This document shows, piece by piece, positions 54,785 through 63,465 of a stretch of DNA of 64,000 bases. The first letter of the stretch is position 1. Each line of letters starts with the position of its first letter. The translations under genes were made by a program, and so were the position numbers. Origin of the DNA: Burkholderiales bacterium Ga0077543 (GTDB lineage Bacteria; Pseudomonadota; Gammaproteobacteria; Burkholderiales; Burkholderiaceae_C); contig LNET01000025.1 in the NCBI GenBank assembly GCA_001464055.1, positions 1-64,000 of the forward strand. Reading direction: 5' to 3'. The notes under the pieces are model-generated. The model was given only the letters and a program-made list of their open reading frames with translations. It ran no database searches and was not told the DNA's origin.

Positions 54785-55513
54785 ATGCCGTCCAAAAACC
54801 CTGCTGACACGCCGCCTGTTTTCGTCGGCCATGGCCTGTGCAAGCGCTATGGCAGCGGGCCCGTGGAGGTGCACGCGCTGCGCGACGTCGATCTGGAGAT
54901 CCGGCGCGGCGAATTCATCGTGCTGCTGGGCCCCTCGGGCAGCGGCAAGAGCACGCTGCTGAACATCCTGGGCGGCCTGGACGTGCCCAGCAGCGGCGAG
55001 GTGCGCTTCGGCGACCACGTGCTCACCGGCGCCAGCGAGGCCGAGCTCACCGCCTACCGGCGCGAGCACGTGGGCTTCGTGTTCCAGTTCTACAACCTCA
55101 TTCCCAGCCTCACGGTGCGCGAGAACCTGGCGCTGGTGACCGACATCGCCGAGCACCCCATGCCCATCGACGAGGCCATCGCGCTGGTGGGCCTGACGCC
55201 GCGGCGCGACCACTTCCCGGCGCAGCTTTCGGGCGGCGAGCAGCAGCGCGTGGCCATTGCGCGGGCCATCGTCAAGCGCCCCGACGTGCTGCTGTGCGAC
55301 GAGCCCACCGGCGCGCTCGACTACGAAACCGGCAAGCTGGTGCTGGAGGTCATCGCGCGCATCAACCGCGAGTTCGGCACCACGGCGGTGGTCATCACGC
55401 ACAACGCCGCCATCGCCGGCATGGCCGACCGCGTCATCCACCTGGGCGACGGCCGTATCCAGAAGGTGCAGGCCAACGCGCGCCGGCTCACGCCCGCGGA
55501 GCTGTCGTGGTGA
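54785..55513 (+). CDS. ABC transporter ATP-binding protein (MacB/LolD type)
   Basis: A 242-residue ATPase. Walker A is GPSGSGKST (about 47-55), the Q-loop is in [12 protein letters not shown], the signature is [14 protein letters not shown], Walker B is [12 protein letters not shown], and the H-loop is VITHNAAIA. The LolD/MacB/FtsE class pairs with FtsX-type permeases. Its stop overlaps the GTG start of the permease gene. With the permease and the HlyD protein downstream it forms a tripartite-type exporter or mechanotransmission system. Confidence 0.94.
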   Translation: MPSKNPADTPPVFVGHGLCKRYGSGPVEVHALRDVDLEIRRGEFIVLLGPSGSGKSTLLNILGGLDVPSSGEVRFGDHVLTGASEAELTAYRREHVGFVFQFYNLIPSLTVRENLALVTDIAEHPMPIDEAIALVGLTPRRDHFPAQLSGGEQQRVAIARAIVKRPDVLLCDEPTGALDYETGKLVLEVIARINREFGTTAVVITHNAAIAGMADRVIHLGDGRIQKVQANARRLTPAELSW

Positions 55514-57930
55514 GCGGGGGCCCTGGCAGCATGCGGATGAAGGCGCTGGACCGCAAGCTGCTGCGCGACCTGCGCCTGATGTGGAGCCAGTTGCTCACCA
55601 TTGCGCTGGTGGTGGCCAGCGGCGTGGCCGGCTTCATCACCACCCTGTCGGCGGTGGATTCGCTGGCGCTGGCGCGCGAGCGTTTCTACGCTTCGGCGCA
55701 CTTCGCCGATGTCTTTGCCAGCGTCAAGCGCGCGCCCAACGCGCTGGCCGAGACGCTGCGCGCCACGCCGGGCGTGGCCGACCTGCAGACCGGCATCGAG
55801 CAGGTGGTGCGCATCGAGATCGAAGGCAGCGTCGACCCCATGCTGGGCTTGCTGGTGGGCCTGGACCCGGGCGCGCCGCCGCGCCTGAACCGTGTTTTCC
55901 TGCAGCGCGGACGGGCGTTGGAAGAGCCGGCCGGCGGTGCGGTGGGCGCGGTGGCCGGCAGCGACGGTGCCATCCCTGCGCTGGTGTCGCCGGCCTTCGC
56001 CGAAAAGCGCAGCCTGCGGGCCGGCGCGCGCCTGCAGGCGCTCATCAACGGCAAGCAGCGTACGCTGGTGATCAGCGGCGTGGCGCTGTCGCCCGAGTAC
56101 GTCTTCGCCGGTCTGATGGGCATGCCCGATCTTCGCGGCTTCGGCGTGTTCTGGGTGCCGCACGCTGCGCTGGCCGCGGCCTACGACATGGAAGGCGCCT
56201 TCAACCGCTTGAGCGTGAAGCTGGCGCCCGGGGCCTCGGTGCCGGCGGTGGTGCAGGCGCTGTCGGGCCCGCTGGCGCGCTACGGCGGGCAAGAGGCCCA
56301 TGGCCGCGACCAGCAGCCCTCGCACGCCATGCTGAACAACGAGATCAAGGAACAGCAGGTGCTGGGCACGGTGCTGCCGTCCATCTTTCTCGGCGTGGCG
56401 GCCTTCCTGCTGAACGTGGTGGTGTCGCGCCTGGTGGCCACGCAGCGCGAGCAGATCGCGGCGCTGAAGGCGCTGGGCTACGCGAACCGCAGCATCGGGC
56501 TGCATTACCTGAAGCTGGTGCTGGTGATCGTCGCGCTGGGTCTGCTGCTGGGCGTGGTGCTGGGCGACCAGCTGGGCCTCATGTTCACGCGGCTCTACGC
56601 CGAGTTCTTCTACTTCCCGAGCTTCGAGCACCGCATGGCGCCGGGGCTGCTGCTGCTGGCCTTGGGAATCACGCTGGCCACGGCAGTGGCCGGCACGCTC
56701 AACGCCATCGCCGCCACGGTGCGCCTGGCGCCGGCCGAGGCCATGCGGCCGCCGGCGCCGGGGCGCTACCGGCGCACTCTGCTCGAGCGCCTGGGCCTGG
56801 CCGGTGCCAGCCCGGCGCTGCGCATGATCCTGCGCGACATGGAACGGCGGCCCTGGCGCACGGGCTTGTCGGTGGCGGGGGTGGCGGCCTCGGTGGCCAT
56901 CGTTGTGATGGGTAACTTCTTCCGCGACGCCATCGACTACATCGTCGATTCACAGTTCAACGTCTCGATGCGCAGCGACGTCATCGTCTGGGCCGCCGAG
57001 GCCCTGAACGCAGGTGCCAGCGCCGAGCTGGCCCGACTGCCCGGCGTGACGGCCACCGAGCCCGGGCGCGACGTGCCGGTGCGCTTCGTCAACGGTCACC
57101 GCAGCGAGCGCGGGCAGGTTCGTGGCCACACCCGGCAGGCGGTGCTCACGCGCATCATCGACGCCGACAACCGCGAGGCCAGTCGACTCGAAGACGATGG
57201 CCTGGTGATGACCGATCGCCTGGCCGCGAAGCTGGGCCTGCGCCGCGGCGACAGGGTGCGCGTGGAGGTGCTGGACGGCCGCCAGCGGACGCTGGTGGTG
57301 CCGCTTTCGGCCACTGTGCGGGAGATGATGGGCCTGAACGCGTACATGGAGCGCCATGCGTTGAACCGGTTGCTGCAGGAAGGCGAACTCGCCACCTGGT
57401 TCGCGGTGGCGGTGGAGCGCGGCGGCGAACCGGCGCTACTGGCGGCCAGCCAGACCCTGCCGCGCGTGGTGGGCGTCTTCAGCAAGGCCACGCTGCTGCG
57501 CAACATGCAGGAGGTTAGCGCGCGGAACGTGCGCATCATGAGCACGGTGCTGACGGCCTTCGCCACCGTCATCGCGTTGGGCGTGGTCTACAACAACGCG
57601 CGCATCGCGCTGGCCGAACGGATGTGGGAGCTGGCCTCGCTGCGTGTGCTGGGCTTCACGCGGGCCGAGGTCTCGGCGCTGCTGCTGGGGGAGATGGCGC
57701 TCACCATCGCCGTGGCGCTGCCCCTGGGCATGGCGCTGGGCAACGGCCTGGTGCACGGGGTGGTGGAGTTGCTGAAGTCGGACCAGTTCTTCTTCCCCGT
57801 GGTCATCCGCCCCCGCACCTACGCCTGGGCCGGCCTGGCCGTGCTGGCCACCGGGGCGGCCAGCGCGCTGGTGGTGCGTCGCCGTGTCGACCGGCTCGAC
57901 ATGGTTGCGGCGCTGAAGACGCGCGAATGA
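55510..57930 (+). CDS. ABC transporter permease with two FtsX domains
   Basis: An 806-residue membrane protein. An N-terminal helix (about 20-45, [17 protein letters not shown]) is followed by a periplasmic domain, a first FtsX core (about 280-410, ending near [17 protein letters not shown]), a second N-terminal helix ([19 protein letters not shown]), another periplasmic domain, and a second FtsX core (about 675-800, [41 protein letters not shown]). The start is GTG 55510, overlapping the ATPase stop, or ATG 55531. Substrate unknown. Confidence 0.92.
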   Translation: MSGGPGSMRMKALDRKLLRDLRLMWSQLLTIALVVASGVAGFITTLSAVDSLALARERFYASAHFADVFASVKRAPNALAETLRATPGVADLQTGIEQVVRIEIEGSVDPMLGLLVGLDPGAPPRLNRVFLQRGRALEEPAGGAVGAVAGSDGAIPALVSPAFAEKRSLRAGARLQALINGKQRTLVISGVALSPEYVFAGLMGMPDLRGFGVFWVPHAALAAAYDMEGAFNRLSVKLAPGASVPAVVQALSGPLARYGGQEAHGRDQQPSHAMLNNEIKEQQVLGTVLPSIFLGVAAFLLNVVVSRLVATQREQIAALKALGYANRSIGLHYLKLVLVIVALGLLLGVVLGDQLGLMFTRLYAEFFYFPSFEHRMAPGLLLLALGITLATAVAGTLNAIAATVRLAPAEAMRPPAPGRYRRTLLERLGLAGASPALRMILRDMERRPWRTGLSVAGVAASVAIVVMGNFFRDAIDYIVDSQFNVSMRSDVIVWAAEALNAGASAELARLPGVTATEPGRDVPVRFVNGHRSERGQVRGHTRQAVLTRIIDADNREASRLEDDGLVMTDRLAAKLGLRRGDRVRVEVLDGRQRTLVVPLSATVREMMGLNAYMERHALNRLLQEGELATWFAVAVERGGEPALLAASQTLPRVVGVFSKATLLRNMQEVSARNVRIMSTVLTAFATVIALGVVYNNARIALAERMWELASLRVLGFTRAEVSALLLGEMALTIAVALPLGMALGNGLVHGVVELLKSDQFFFPVVIRPRTYAWAGLAVLATGAASALVVRRRVDRLDMVAALKTRE

Positions 57931-57952
57931 GGCCATCGCGAGGGCCGGCCCG

Positions 57953-59230
57953 ATGAAGCACAAGACCTGGGCCGTGGCCACCCTGGCCGGCGTTGCGCTG
58001 GTGGCGGTGCTCAGCTGGGCCTTCGCGCCGCGGCCGGTGGAGGTGGAGCTGGCCCCGGTGGTGCAGGGCACCTTCGAGATCACGGTCGACGAATACGGCA
58101 AGACGCGCTTGGCCGAGCGCTACACGGTTTCGGCGCCGCTGGCAGGCCGGCTGGCGCGCATCACGCTGCGCGAGGGCGACGAGGTGCAGGCCGGCAGCGG
58201 CGTGGCCACGCTGGCGCCGGTGCTGCCTTCGCTGCTGGACGATCGCGCGCGTCGCGAACTTCGCGCCCGCGACGCTGCCGCGCAGGACAACCTGGAGCGC
58301 GCCGCCGCGCGCCGCGAGCGTGCCCAGCTGGCCCATGCTCAGGCCGGCGTCGAGCTGCGCCGCAGCGAGCAGCTGGCGCGGCAGGGCTTCATCGCGCCGA
58401 CGCGACTGGACGCCGACCGGCTGGCTGCGCAGGTCGCCCAGCGCGAGCTGGAGGCGGCCGACGCCGAATGGCGCATGGCCGGGCACGAGCGCGAGCAGGC
58501 GCAGGCCGCGCTGGCCCCGCTGCAGCCCGGCGCGGGCGCTGCGGCTCCAGCCGTGGTGTTGCGCGCCCCCGTGGCCGGGCGCGTGCTGCGCGTGCTGCAG
58601 GCCAGCGAAGGCGCGGTAGCGCCGGGCACGCCGCTGCTGGAGCTGGGCGACACCGGGCGCCTGGAGATCGTGGCCGAGCTGCTGACCAGCGACGCCCTGG
58701 CGGCGTGGCCCGGCAGAGCTGTGCGCATCGACCGCTGGGGCGGGCCGGCCGAACTGGCCGGGCGCGTGCGCGCCGTCGAGCCGTCGGCCTTCACGAAGGT
58801 CTCGGCGCTGGGCGTGGAAGAGCAGCGTGTGCGCGTGCTCATCGACCTGACGAGCCCGCGTGAGGCCTGGCAGGCGCTGGGCGATGGCTACCGTGTCGGG
58901 CTGCGCATCGTCACGCTGACACAGGCCGATGTGCTGCAGGTGCCGGTGAGCGCGGTGTTCCCGCTGCCGTCTGGCGCACTGCCGCGCGAGGGGCCGGCCG
59001 AAGACGCCGGGGTTGCCTTGGCCACGCAAGCCGCCTTGGCCGGCCCGCCGCCCACGCATGCCGTCTTCGCGTTCGATGGCCGGCGTGCGCGCCTGGTGAC
59101 GGTCGCGCTGGGCGGACGCAACGGTCGTATGGCCTGGATACGCGGTGGCCTGGCCGCCGGCCAGACCGTCATCGTCTACCCGCCGGCCGGCGTGCGCGAC
59201 GGCATTCGCGTGGCGCCACGCCAGGTCTGA
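57953..59230 (+). CDS. HlyD-type periplasmic adaptor
   Basis: A 425-residue membrane-fusion protein. One N-terminal helix (about 5-25) anchors it. A lipoyl-like/beta-barrel part (SAPLAGRLARITLREGDEVQAGS) is followed by a coiled-coil hairpin (about 95-185, RRELRARDAAAQDNLERAAARRERAQ), then APVAGRVLRVLQASEGAVAPG and a barrel domain. It is the adaptor for the upstream MacB-like ATPase and permease. The ATG lies 22 bases after the permease stop. No outer-membrane TolC gene is adjacent. Confidence 0.93.
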   Translation: MKHKTWAVATLAGVALVAVLSWAFAPRPVEVELAPVVQGTFEITVDEYGKTRLAERYTVSAPLAGRLARITLREGDEVQAGSGVATLAPVLPSLLDDRARRELRARDAAAQDNLERAAARRERAQLAHAQAGVELRRSEQLARQGFIAPTRLDADRLAAQVAQRELEAADAEWRMAGHEREQAQAALAPLQPGAGAAAPAVVLRAPVAGRVLRVLQASEGAVAPGTPLLELGDTGRLEIVAELLTSDALAAWPGRAVRIDRWGGPAELAGRVRAVEPSAFTKVSALGVEEQRVRVLIDLTSPREAWQALGDGYRVGLRIVTLTQADVLQVPVSAVFPLPSGALPREGPAEDAGVALATQAALAGPPPTHAVFAFDGRRARLVTVALGGRNGRMAWIRGGLAAGQTVIVYPPAGVRDGIRVAPRQV

Positions 59231-59258
59231 GCGGCAGCGCCCGAGCCAGCGCGAGGGC

Positions 59259-59299
59259 TTGAGCGGGCTCAACGTCCGACCGGTGGCGCGCCTTAGCCT
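59259..59299 (+). promoter_or_regulatory. Island box and -10 of the DUF2934 gene
   Basis: TTGAGCGGGCTCAA (59259-59272) is near-perfect, lying 28 bases after the HlyD stop. TAGCCT (59294-59299) starts 28.5 bp from its centre. Predicted +1 near 59306, about 70 bases before the ATG at 59375. Confidence 0.6.
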
Positions 59300-59374
59300 C
59301 TGCGGACATGCCCGAGCTCGGGATTCCGTCGCAAGGCGAGGGCGTGACAAACGTCAGTCACCAGGAGAACAGCG

Positions 59375-59605
59375 ATGAAAGAAGCCCAGCGCCGAGAATC
59401 GAAGTCGCATGCCTTGATCGAAAAGCCGCCTCTGTCCGTGATGCTGAGGGGCGATGGTCACATGGCATCGGATGCGGCCTCGGCCGACCGGTCGCGCGAG
59501 GCGCGTATCCGCGAGTCGGCCTATGCGCGTTTCGAGAGCCGCGGGCGTCAGCACGGCCACGACCTGGACGACTGGCTGGTGGCGGAAGCCGAGCTGAAGG
59601 ATTAG
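59375..59605 (+). CDS. DUF2934 protein
   Basis: A 76-residue acidic/basic protein whose C-terminal half REARIRESAYARFESRGRQHGHDLDDWLVAEAEL matches the DUF2934 pattern (RIRxRAYxLWExxGxxxGxxxxDWLxAExEL). The function is unknown; family members are often found with stress and PHA genes. CCAGGAGAAC precedes the ATG. It is controlled by a near-perfect island box. Confidence 0.85.
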   Translation: MKEAQRRESKSHALIEKPPLSVMLRGDGHMASDAASADRSREARIRESAYARFESRGRQHGHDLDDWLVAEAELKD

Positions 59606-59641
59606 GCGGACCGGCGCCTTGAGCGCGCCTGGCACGGCCGT

Positions 59642-61291
59642 TCAGAAGCCGTCCATCTGCCCGGGCAGCGCGGGCGCGGCGGCCGTCTCGGCCGCAGGCG
59701 GCGGCGCGTTGGCGATCAGGCAGTCGGTCGTCAGCATCAGCGCCGCGATGGAGGCCGCGTTCTGCAGCGCCAGCCGCGTCACCTTCACGGGGTCGATGAC
59801 GCCCATGCGCAGCAGGTCGCCGTACTCGCGCGTGGCGGCGTTGTAGCCATGCGCGGGGTCGGCTGCTGTCTCCACGCGGTGCAGCACCACCGAGGGCTCT
59901 TCGCCGGCATTGGCGACGATGCGGCGCAAGGGCTCTTCCAGCGCGCGGGCGATGATGCGGCGGCCGCAGTCGTGGTCCAGCGAGCCCGCCAGCGCGGCGG
60001 CGGGCGGCTGGGCCAGCACCGCCCGCGCACGCAGCAGCGCCACGCCGCCGCCGGGCACGATGCCCTCGGCCACTGCCGCGCGCGTGGCGTGCAGGGCGTC
60101 CTCGACGCGGATCTTGCGTTCCTTCAGCTCGGTCTCGGTGGCCGCGCCCACCTTGATGAGCGCCACCCCGCCCGAGAGCCTGGCGATGCGCTCGTCGAGC
60201 TGCTCGCGGTCGTAGCTGCTGTCGGCCTGGTCGCGTTCCTTGCGCAACTGCGCCACGCGCTCGCGCAGCGCCGCCTCGGCCCCGCCGCCGCCAATCAGCG
60301 TGGTGTCGTCCTTGCCCACCTCGACGCGCCGCGCGCGCCCCAGGTCGCCCAGCTGCGCCTTGGCCAGTGTGCGCCCGGCCTCTTCGCTGATGACCACGCC
60401 GCCGGTGAGCACGGCCATGTCCTGCAGCAGGGCCTTGCGCCGGTCGCCGAAGCCGGGCGCCTTCACGGCGCAGGCGCGGAAGGTGCCGCGCAGCGTGTTC
60501 AGCACCAGCGTGGCCAGCGCCTCGCCGTCCACCTCTTCGGCCACCAGGAGCAGGCTGCGGTGGGCCTTGACCACCTCCTCCAGCAGCGGCAGCAGCTCGT
60601 GCAGCGACGACAGCCGCCGGTCGAAGAGCAGGATGGCGGCGTCTTCCAGCACCGCGGCCTGGCGCTCGGCGTTGTTGATGAAGTAGGGCGAGAGGAAGCC
60701 GCGGTCGAACTGCAGGCCCTCGACGACCTCGAGCTCGCTGCTCAGCCCCGAGCCGTCTTCGATGCTGATGGCGCCTTCGCGCCCCACCTTGTCGATGGCG
60801 TGGGCCAGCAACTCGCCGATGGAGCTGTCGTTGTTGGCGGAGATGGCCGCCACCTGCGCGATCTCCTGCGAACTGGCGCAGGGCCGGGCCACGCGGTGCA
60901 GTTCGGCCACCACCGCGTCCACCGCCTGCTCCATGCCGAGCTTGAGCTCCATCGGGTTCATGCCCCCGGCCAGGAAGCGCATGCCCTCGTCCACCATGGC
61001 TTGGGCCAGAATGGTAGCCGTGGTGGTGCCGTCGCCGGCCTTCTCGCTGGTGCGCGCGGCCACCTCGCGCAGCATCTGCGCGCCCATGTTCTCGAAGCGG
61101 TCTTCCAGCTCCACGGACCTGGCCACCAGCACGCCGGAGTTGACGATCTGCGGCGCGCCGAACTCGCGCTCGAGGATGACGGTGCGACCACGCGGGCCCA
61201 GCGTCACGCCCACCGCACGGGCCAGCGCGTCGACGCCGCGGCGGACCTTGGCGCGCGCCTCTTCGTGGAAGACGAGTTGCTTGTTGCTCAT
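59642..61291 (-). CDS. Solitary GroEL paralogue
   Basis: A 549-residue 60-kDa chaperonin aligning without gaps to E. coli GroEL over its first 53 residues and closely thereafter. [11 protein letters not shown] keeps Asp87 and the ATP site, SPYFIN keeps apical substrate-binding residues, and [25 protein letters not shown] keeps Asp398. The residue matching catalytic-helper Asp52 is Ser (QIVNSGV in place of TITKDGV), and the C terminus ends ALPGQMDGF without the GGM repeats. No groES lies nearby. It probably has altered ATPase timing and a stress-specific role (inference). Island box at 61356-61369 upstream. Confidence 0.92.
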   Translation of the reverse strand: MSNKQLVFHEEARAKVRRGVDALARAVGVTLGPRGRTVILEREFGAPQIVNSGVLVARSVELEDRFENMGAQMLREVAARTSEKAGDGTTTATILAQAMVDEGMRFLAGGMNPMELKLGMEQAVDAVVAELHRVARPCASSQEIAQVAAISANNDSSIGELLAHAIDKVGREGAISIEDGSGLSSELEVVEGLQFDRGFLSPYFINNAERQAAVLEDAAILLFDRRLSSLHELLPLLEEVVKAHRSLLLVAEEVDGEALATLVLNTLRGTFRACAVKAPGFGDRRKALLQDMAVLTGGVVISEEAGRTLAKAQLGDLGRARRVEVGKDDTTLIGGGGAEAALRERVAQLRKERDQADSSYDREQLDERIARLSGGVALIKVGAATETELKERKIRVEDALHATRAAVAEGIVPGGGVALLRARAVLAQPPAAALAGSLDHDCGRRIIARALEEPLRRIVANAGEEPSVVLHRVETAADPAHGYNAATREYGDLLRMGVIDPVKVTRLALQNAASIAALMLTTDCLIANAPPPAAETAAAPALPGQMDGF

Positions 61292-61328
61292 GAGGGATGG
61301 GTTTCGAAGTTTCGGGTCGGGGCGCTTC

Positions 61329-61396
61329 AGCCTAGGCCGTAGCGGCCGGGAGCGATTGAGTCCGCGCAAGGCGCCGCCACGGCCGGCAGGCACAGT
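61329..61396. promoter_or_regulatory. Shared island box between groEL paralogue and mini-FtsH
   Basis: TTGAGTCCGCGCAA (61356-61369). To the left (minus strand) TAGGCT (61334-61329) starts 28.5 bp from the centre, with +1 near 61322 for the chaperonin (ATG 61291). To the right CACAGT (61391-61396) starts 28.5 bp from the centre, with +1 near 61403, 12 bases before the ATG at 61415. Confidence 0.6.
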
Positions 61397-61414
61397 GGCT
61401 CGCCAGGTCCTGCC

Positions 61415-62026
61415 ATGCCGAATCCGCCCGGCCCGCCCTTGCCGTCCCGCGAAGCGCCGCGCTTCGACTGGAGGCCGCCCTCTGTATGGCTGCTGCTCGT
61501 GGCCCTGGTGGCTCTGTTTGCACTGCGCGACCCGTGGCTGGGCTCGCTGCCGGTTCAACCCGTCGCCTACAGCGAATTCCTGCAGCAGCTGCGGGCCGGT
61601 CGCTTCGAATCGGTGGTGGGGGGCAGCGAGGCGGTTGAAGGCGTGCTGAAGACGCCGCAACCCGATGGCCGCAACCGCGTGGTGCCTGCACGCGTGTCGC
61701 ACGAGATGGTCGCGCGGCACGGCATGTCGCGGGAACTGGGGCTGGTGTCCTGCGAGCACCGCATCCCGCGCTGGCTCGACCGGCCCGAGGCGCCAGCGCA
61801 GGAACACGGCCTGGCCGACCAGACGCTGGCGCGCATCGACGCCGCCGTTCGCGCGCTGGTCGACGAGGCCTGCACCCGCGCCACGGCTTTGCTGCGCTCG
61901 CACCGCACGCTGCTGGACGACGGCGCGGCGCGCTTGCTGGCACAGGAGACGCTGACCGAGGCCGAGCTGCGGCCCTTCGCCGAGGCGGCGGCCAGCGCGG
62001 TCAGGGACGCCGTGAACGCTGCCTAG
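61415..62026 (+). CDS. Miniature FtsH lacking ATPase and protease core
   Basis: A 203-residue protein. Residues 1-85 match the FtsH N terminus: a membrane helix (about 22-40, [17 protein letters not shown]), then [47 protein letters not shown], the periplasmic domain. Immediately after, [22 protein letters not shown] and [32 protein letters not shown]...[15 protein letters not shown] match the FtsH C-terminal helical domain. The AAA+ ATPase, the HExxH zinc motif and everything between (about 400 residues) are missing in frame. It cannot be a protease; it might assemble with full-length FtsH or be a deletion remnant. Confidence 0.85.
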   Translation: MPNPPGPPLPSREAPRFDWRPPSVWLLLVALVALFALRDPWLGSLPVQPVAYSEFLQQLRAGRFESVVGGSEAVEGVLKTPQPDGRNRVVPARVSHEMVARHGMSRELGLVSCEHRIPRWLDRPEAPAQEHGLADQTLARIDAAVRALVDEACTRATALLRSHRTLLDDGAARLLAQETLTEAELRPFAEAAASAVRDAVNAA

Positions 62027-62155
62027 AACAGCCAGTCCCAGCCCACGCTGTTGCCGAGGTCGACGATCACGCCGTCGCCATCGCCGCCACAGCCGCAGCC
62101 ACCCAGGACCGGCCCGGCACCTGTGTCGGCCCTTGCATGCGGCCAACGCGGCGGC

Positions 62156-62404
62156 TCAGCCCGTCCGCACCGCCAGGTAGGCGACGATGGCTTCGAGGCT
62201 GGTCAGACGCTCGTAGTCGGCCTCGGGGATGTCGACGCCGAAGCGCTGGTGCAGTCCGACGATGACGTTGAGCCAGTCCATCGAGTCCAGGTCGACCTGC
62301 GGGCGCAGGGGCTGGTCGGCGGCCAGCGTGGCGGGGTCGAGTTCGGGCGCCACCTGCTGCAGCGCCTGCAGCACGCCTGCGCGGAGGTCGGCCATGTCCT
62401 TCAT
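62156..62404 (-). CDS. Acyl carrier protein
   Basis: An 82-residue acyl carrier protein. VDLDSMDWLNVIVGLHQRFGVDIPEADYERLTSLEAIVAYL has the DSxx phosphopantetheine site (Ser near residue 42). It is not the housekeeping fabD/fabG-linked AcpP. Its ATG overlaps the stop of the E2 gene by four bases, so it is translated with a 2-oxoacid dehydrogenase complex. A dedicated acyl-transfer role, perhaps towards storage or membrane lipid, is an inference. Confidence 0.9.
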   Translation of the reverse strand: MKDMADLRAGVLQALQQVAPELDPATLAADQPLRPQVDLDSMDWLNVIVGLHQRFGVDIPEADYERLTSLEAIVAYLAVRTG

Positions 62405-63465
62405 GCGGGCGTGTCCAGCTGCGCGGGGGCCTGAAGCAGCTCGCGCGCCGCAGCCAGGAAGAGCGCACCGCGGTGGCCGTCGCTCACGCGGTGGTCGGCG
62501 GCCAGCGTGCAGGTGAGCATGGGGCAGGCCTGCACGGCGCCACCCACCACCCACGGCCGCTCGGCGATGCGGCCCACCCCCACCAGCGCCACCTGCGGCG
62601 GGTGGATGACGCCGAAGACGCTGTCCACGCCGGTGTCGCCCAGGTTGCTGACGGTGAGGGTGGCGTCGCTCAGCTCCGAGCTGCTCAGCCGGCCGGCGCG
62701 GCAGCGCAGCACCAGGTCGGCCAGCGCGGCCATCAGCTTGTCCAGCGGCTGGGCGGCCACGTCGTGCAGCGCGGGCGCCACCAGGCCGCCCTGGCGCAGC
62801 GAGATGGCCACGCCCAGGTGCGCCGCCGCCGCAGGGCGGAAGCTGCCTTCGGTGAAGTGGCCGTTCAGCTCGGGCACTTGGCGCAGGGCCAGTGCCACCG
62901 CCTTCAGCACCAGCACCGCGGGCAGCAAGCGCGCCGCGACCGGCCGCCCCTCGTTGCGCGCCGCCAGCCATTGCAGCGCCTGCTGCATGGGCACCGGCTC
63001 GGCCAGGTAGTAGTGCGGAATCTCGCGCTTGGAGCGGCTCATGGCGCTGGCGATGGCGCCGCGCAGGGCGGCTTGGCGGTCGCCGCGATGGTCGCTGCGA
63101 TGGTCGGCGGTCGCGGCCGGCGCGGCCGGGACCTGCGGCGCAGCGCCCGGCGCCGGTGCCTGAACCGCCGCGGCCTGGGTGGCCCCAGCGGGCAAGGGCG
63201 CGGCCGCTGGGGCCGCTGGGGCCTCTTCGCCGGGTGCCAGCAGCCAGGCCATCACCGTGCCGACGCTGATCTTTTCGCCCGGCTGGGTGAGCAGCTGGTG
63301 CACGCGGCCTTCTTCCCAGCATTCCACGTCGATGGCGGCCTTGGTGGTGTCCACCACCGCGACCACGTCGCCCTTGTGCACCGCCTGGCCGGGCGCCACC
63401 TTCCACGCAAGCAGCGTGCCGTCGTCCATGTCGGCGCCCAGCGAGGGCAGCTTGAAGCCGATCAT
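62401..63465 (-). CDS. 2-oxoacid dehydrogenase E2 (dihydrolipoamide acyltransferase)
   Basis: A 354-residue E2. A lipoyl domain covers about 1-78 with the modified Lys in VDTTKAAIDVE (near 42). An Ala/Pro linker (about 80-125) leads to a catalytic domain with HYYLAEPV and the acyltransferase motif DHRVSDGHRGALFL (His and Asp). The peripheral E1/E3-binding domain usually found after the linker is absent. Its ATG overlaps the E1-beta stop by four bases. It resembles small acetoin/pyruvate-type E2 proteins, but the substrate is not certain. Confidence 0.9.
   Translation of the reverse strand: MIGFKLPSLGADMDDGTLLAWKVAPGQAVHKGDVVAVVDTTKAAIDVECWEEGRVHQLLTQPGEKISVGTVMAWLLAPGEEAPAAPAAAPLPAGATQAAAVQAPAPGAAPQVPAAPAATADHRSDHRGDRQAALRGAIASAMSRSKREIPHYYLAEPVPMQQALQWLAARNEGRPVAARLLPAVLVLKAVALALRQVPELNGHFTEGSFRPAAAAHLGVAISLRQGGLVAPALHDVAAQPLDKLMAALADLVLRCRAGRLSSSELSDATLTVSNLGDTGVDSVFGVIHPPQVALVGVGRIAERPWVVGGAVQACPMLTCTLAADHRVSDGHRGALFLAAARELLQAPAQLDTPA

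Noticed and set aside
59619..59632. TTGAGCGCGCCTGG as another island box
   Set aside because: The right half-site TCAA/GCAA is missing and it lies between convergent gene ends.
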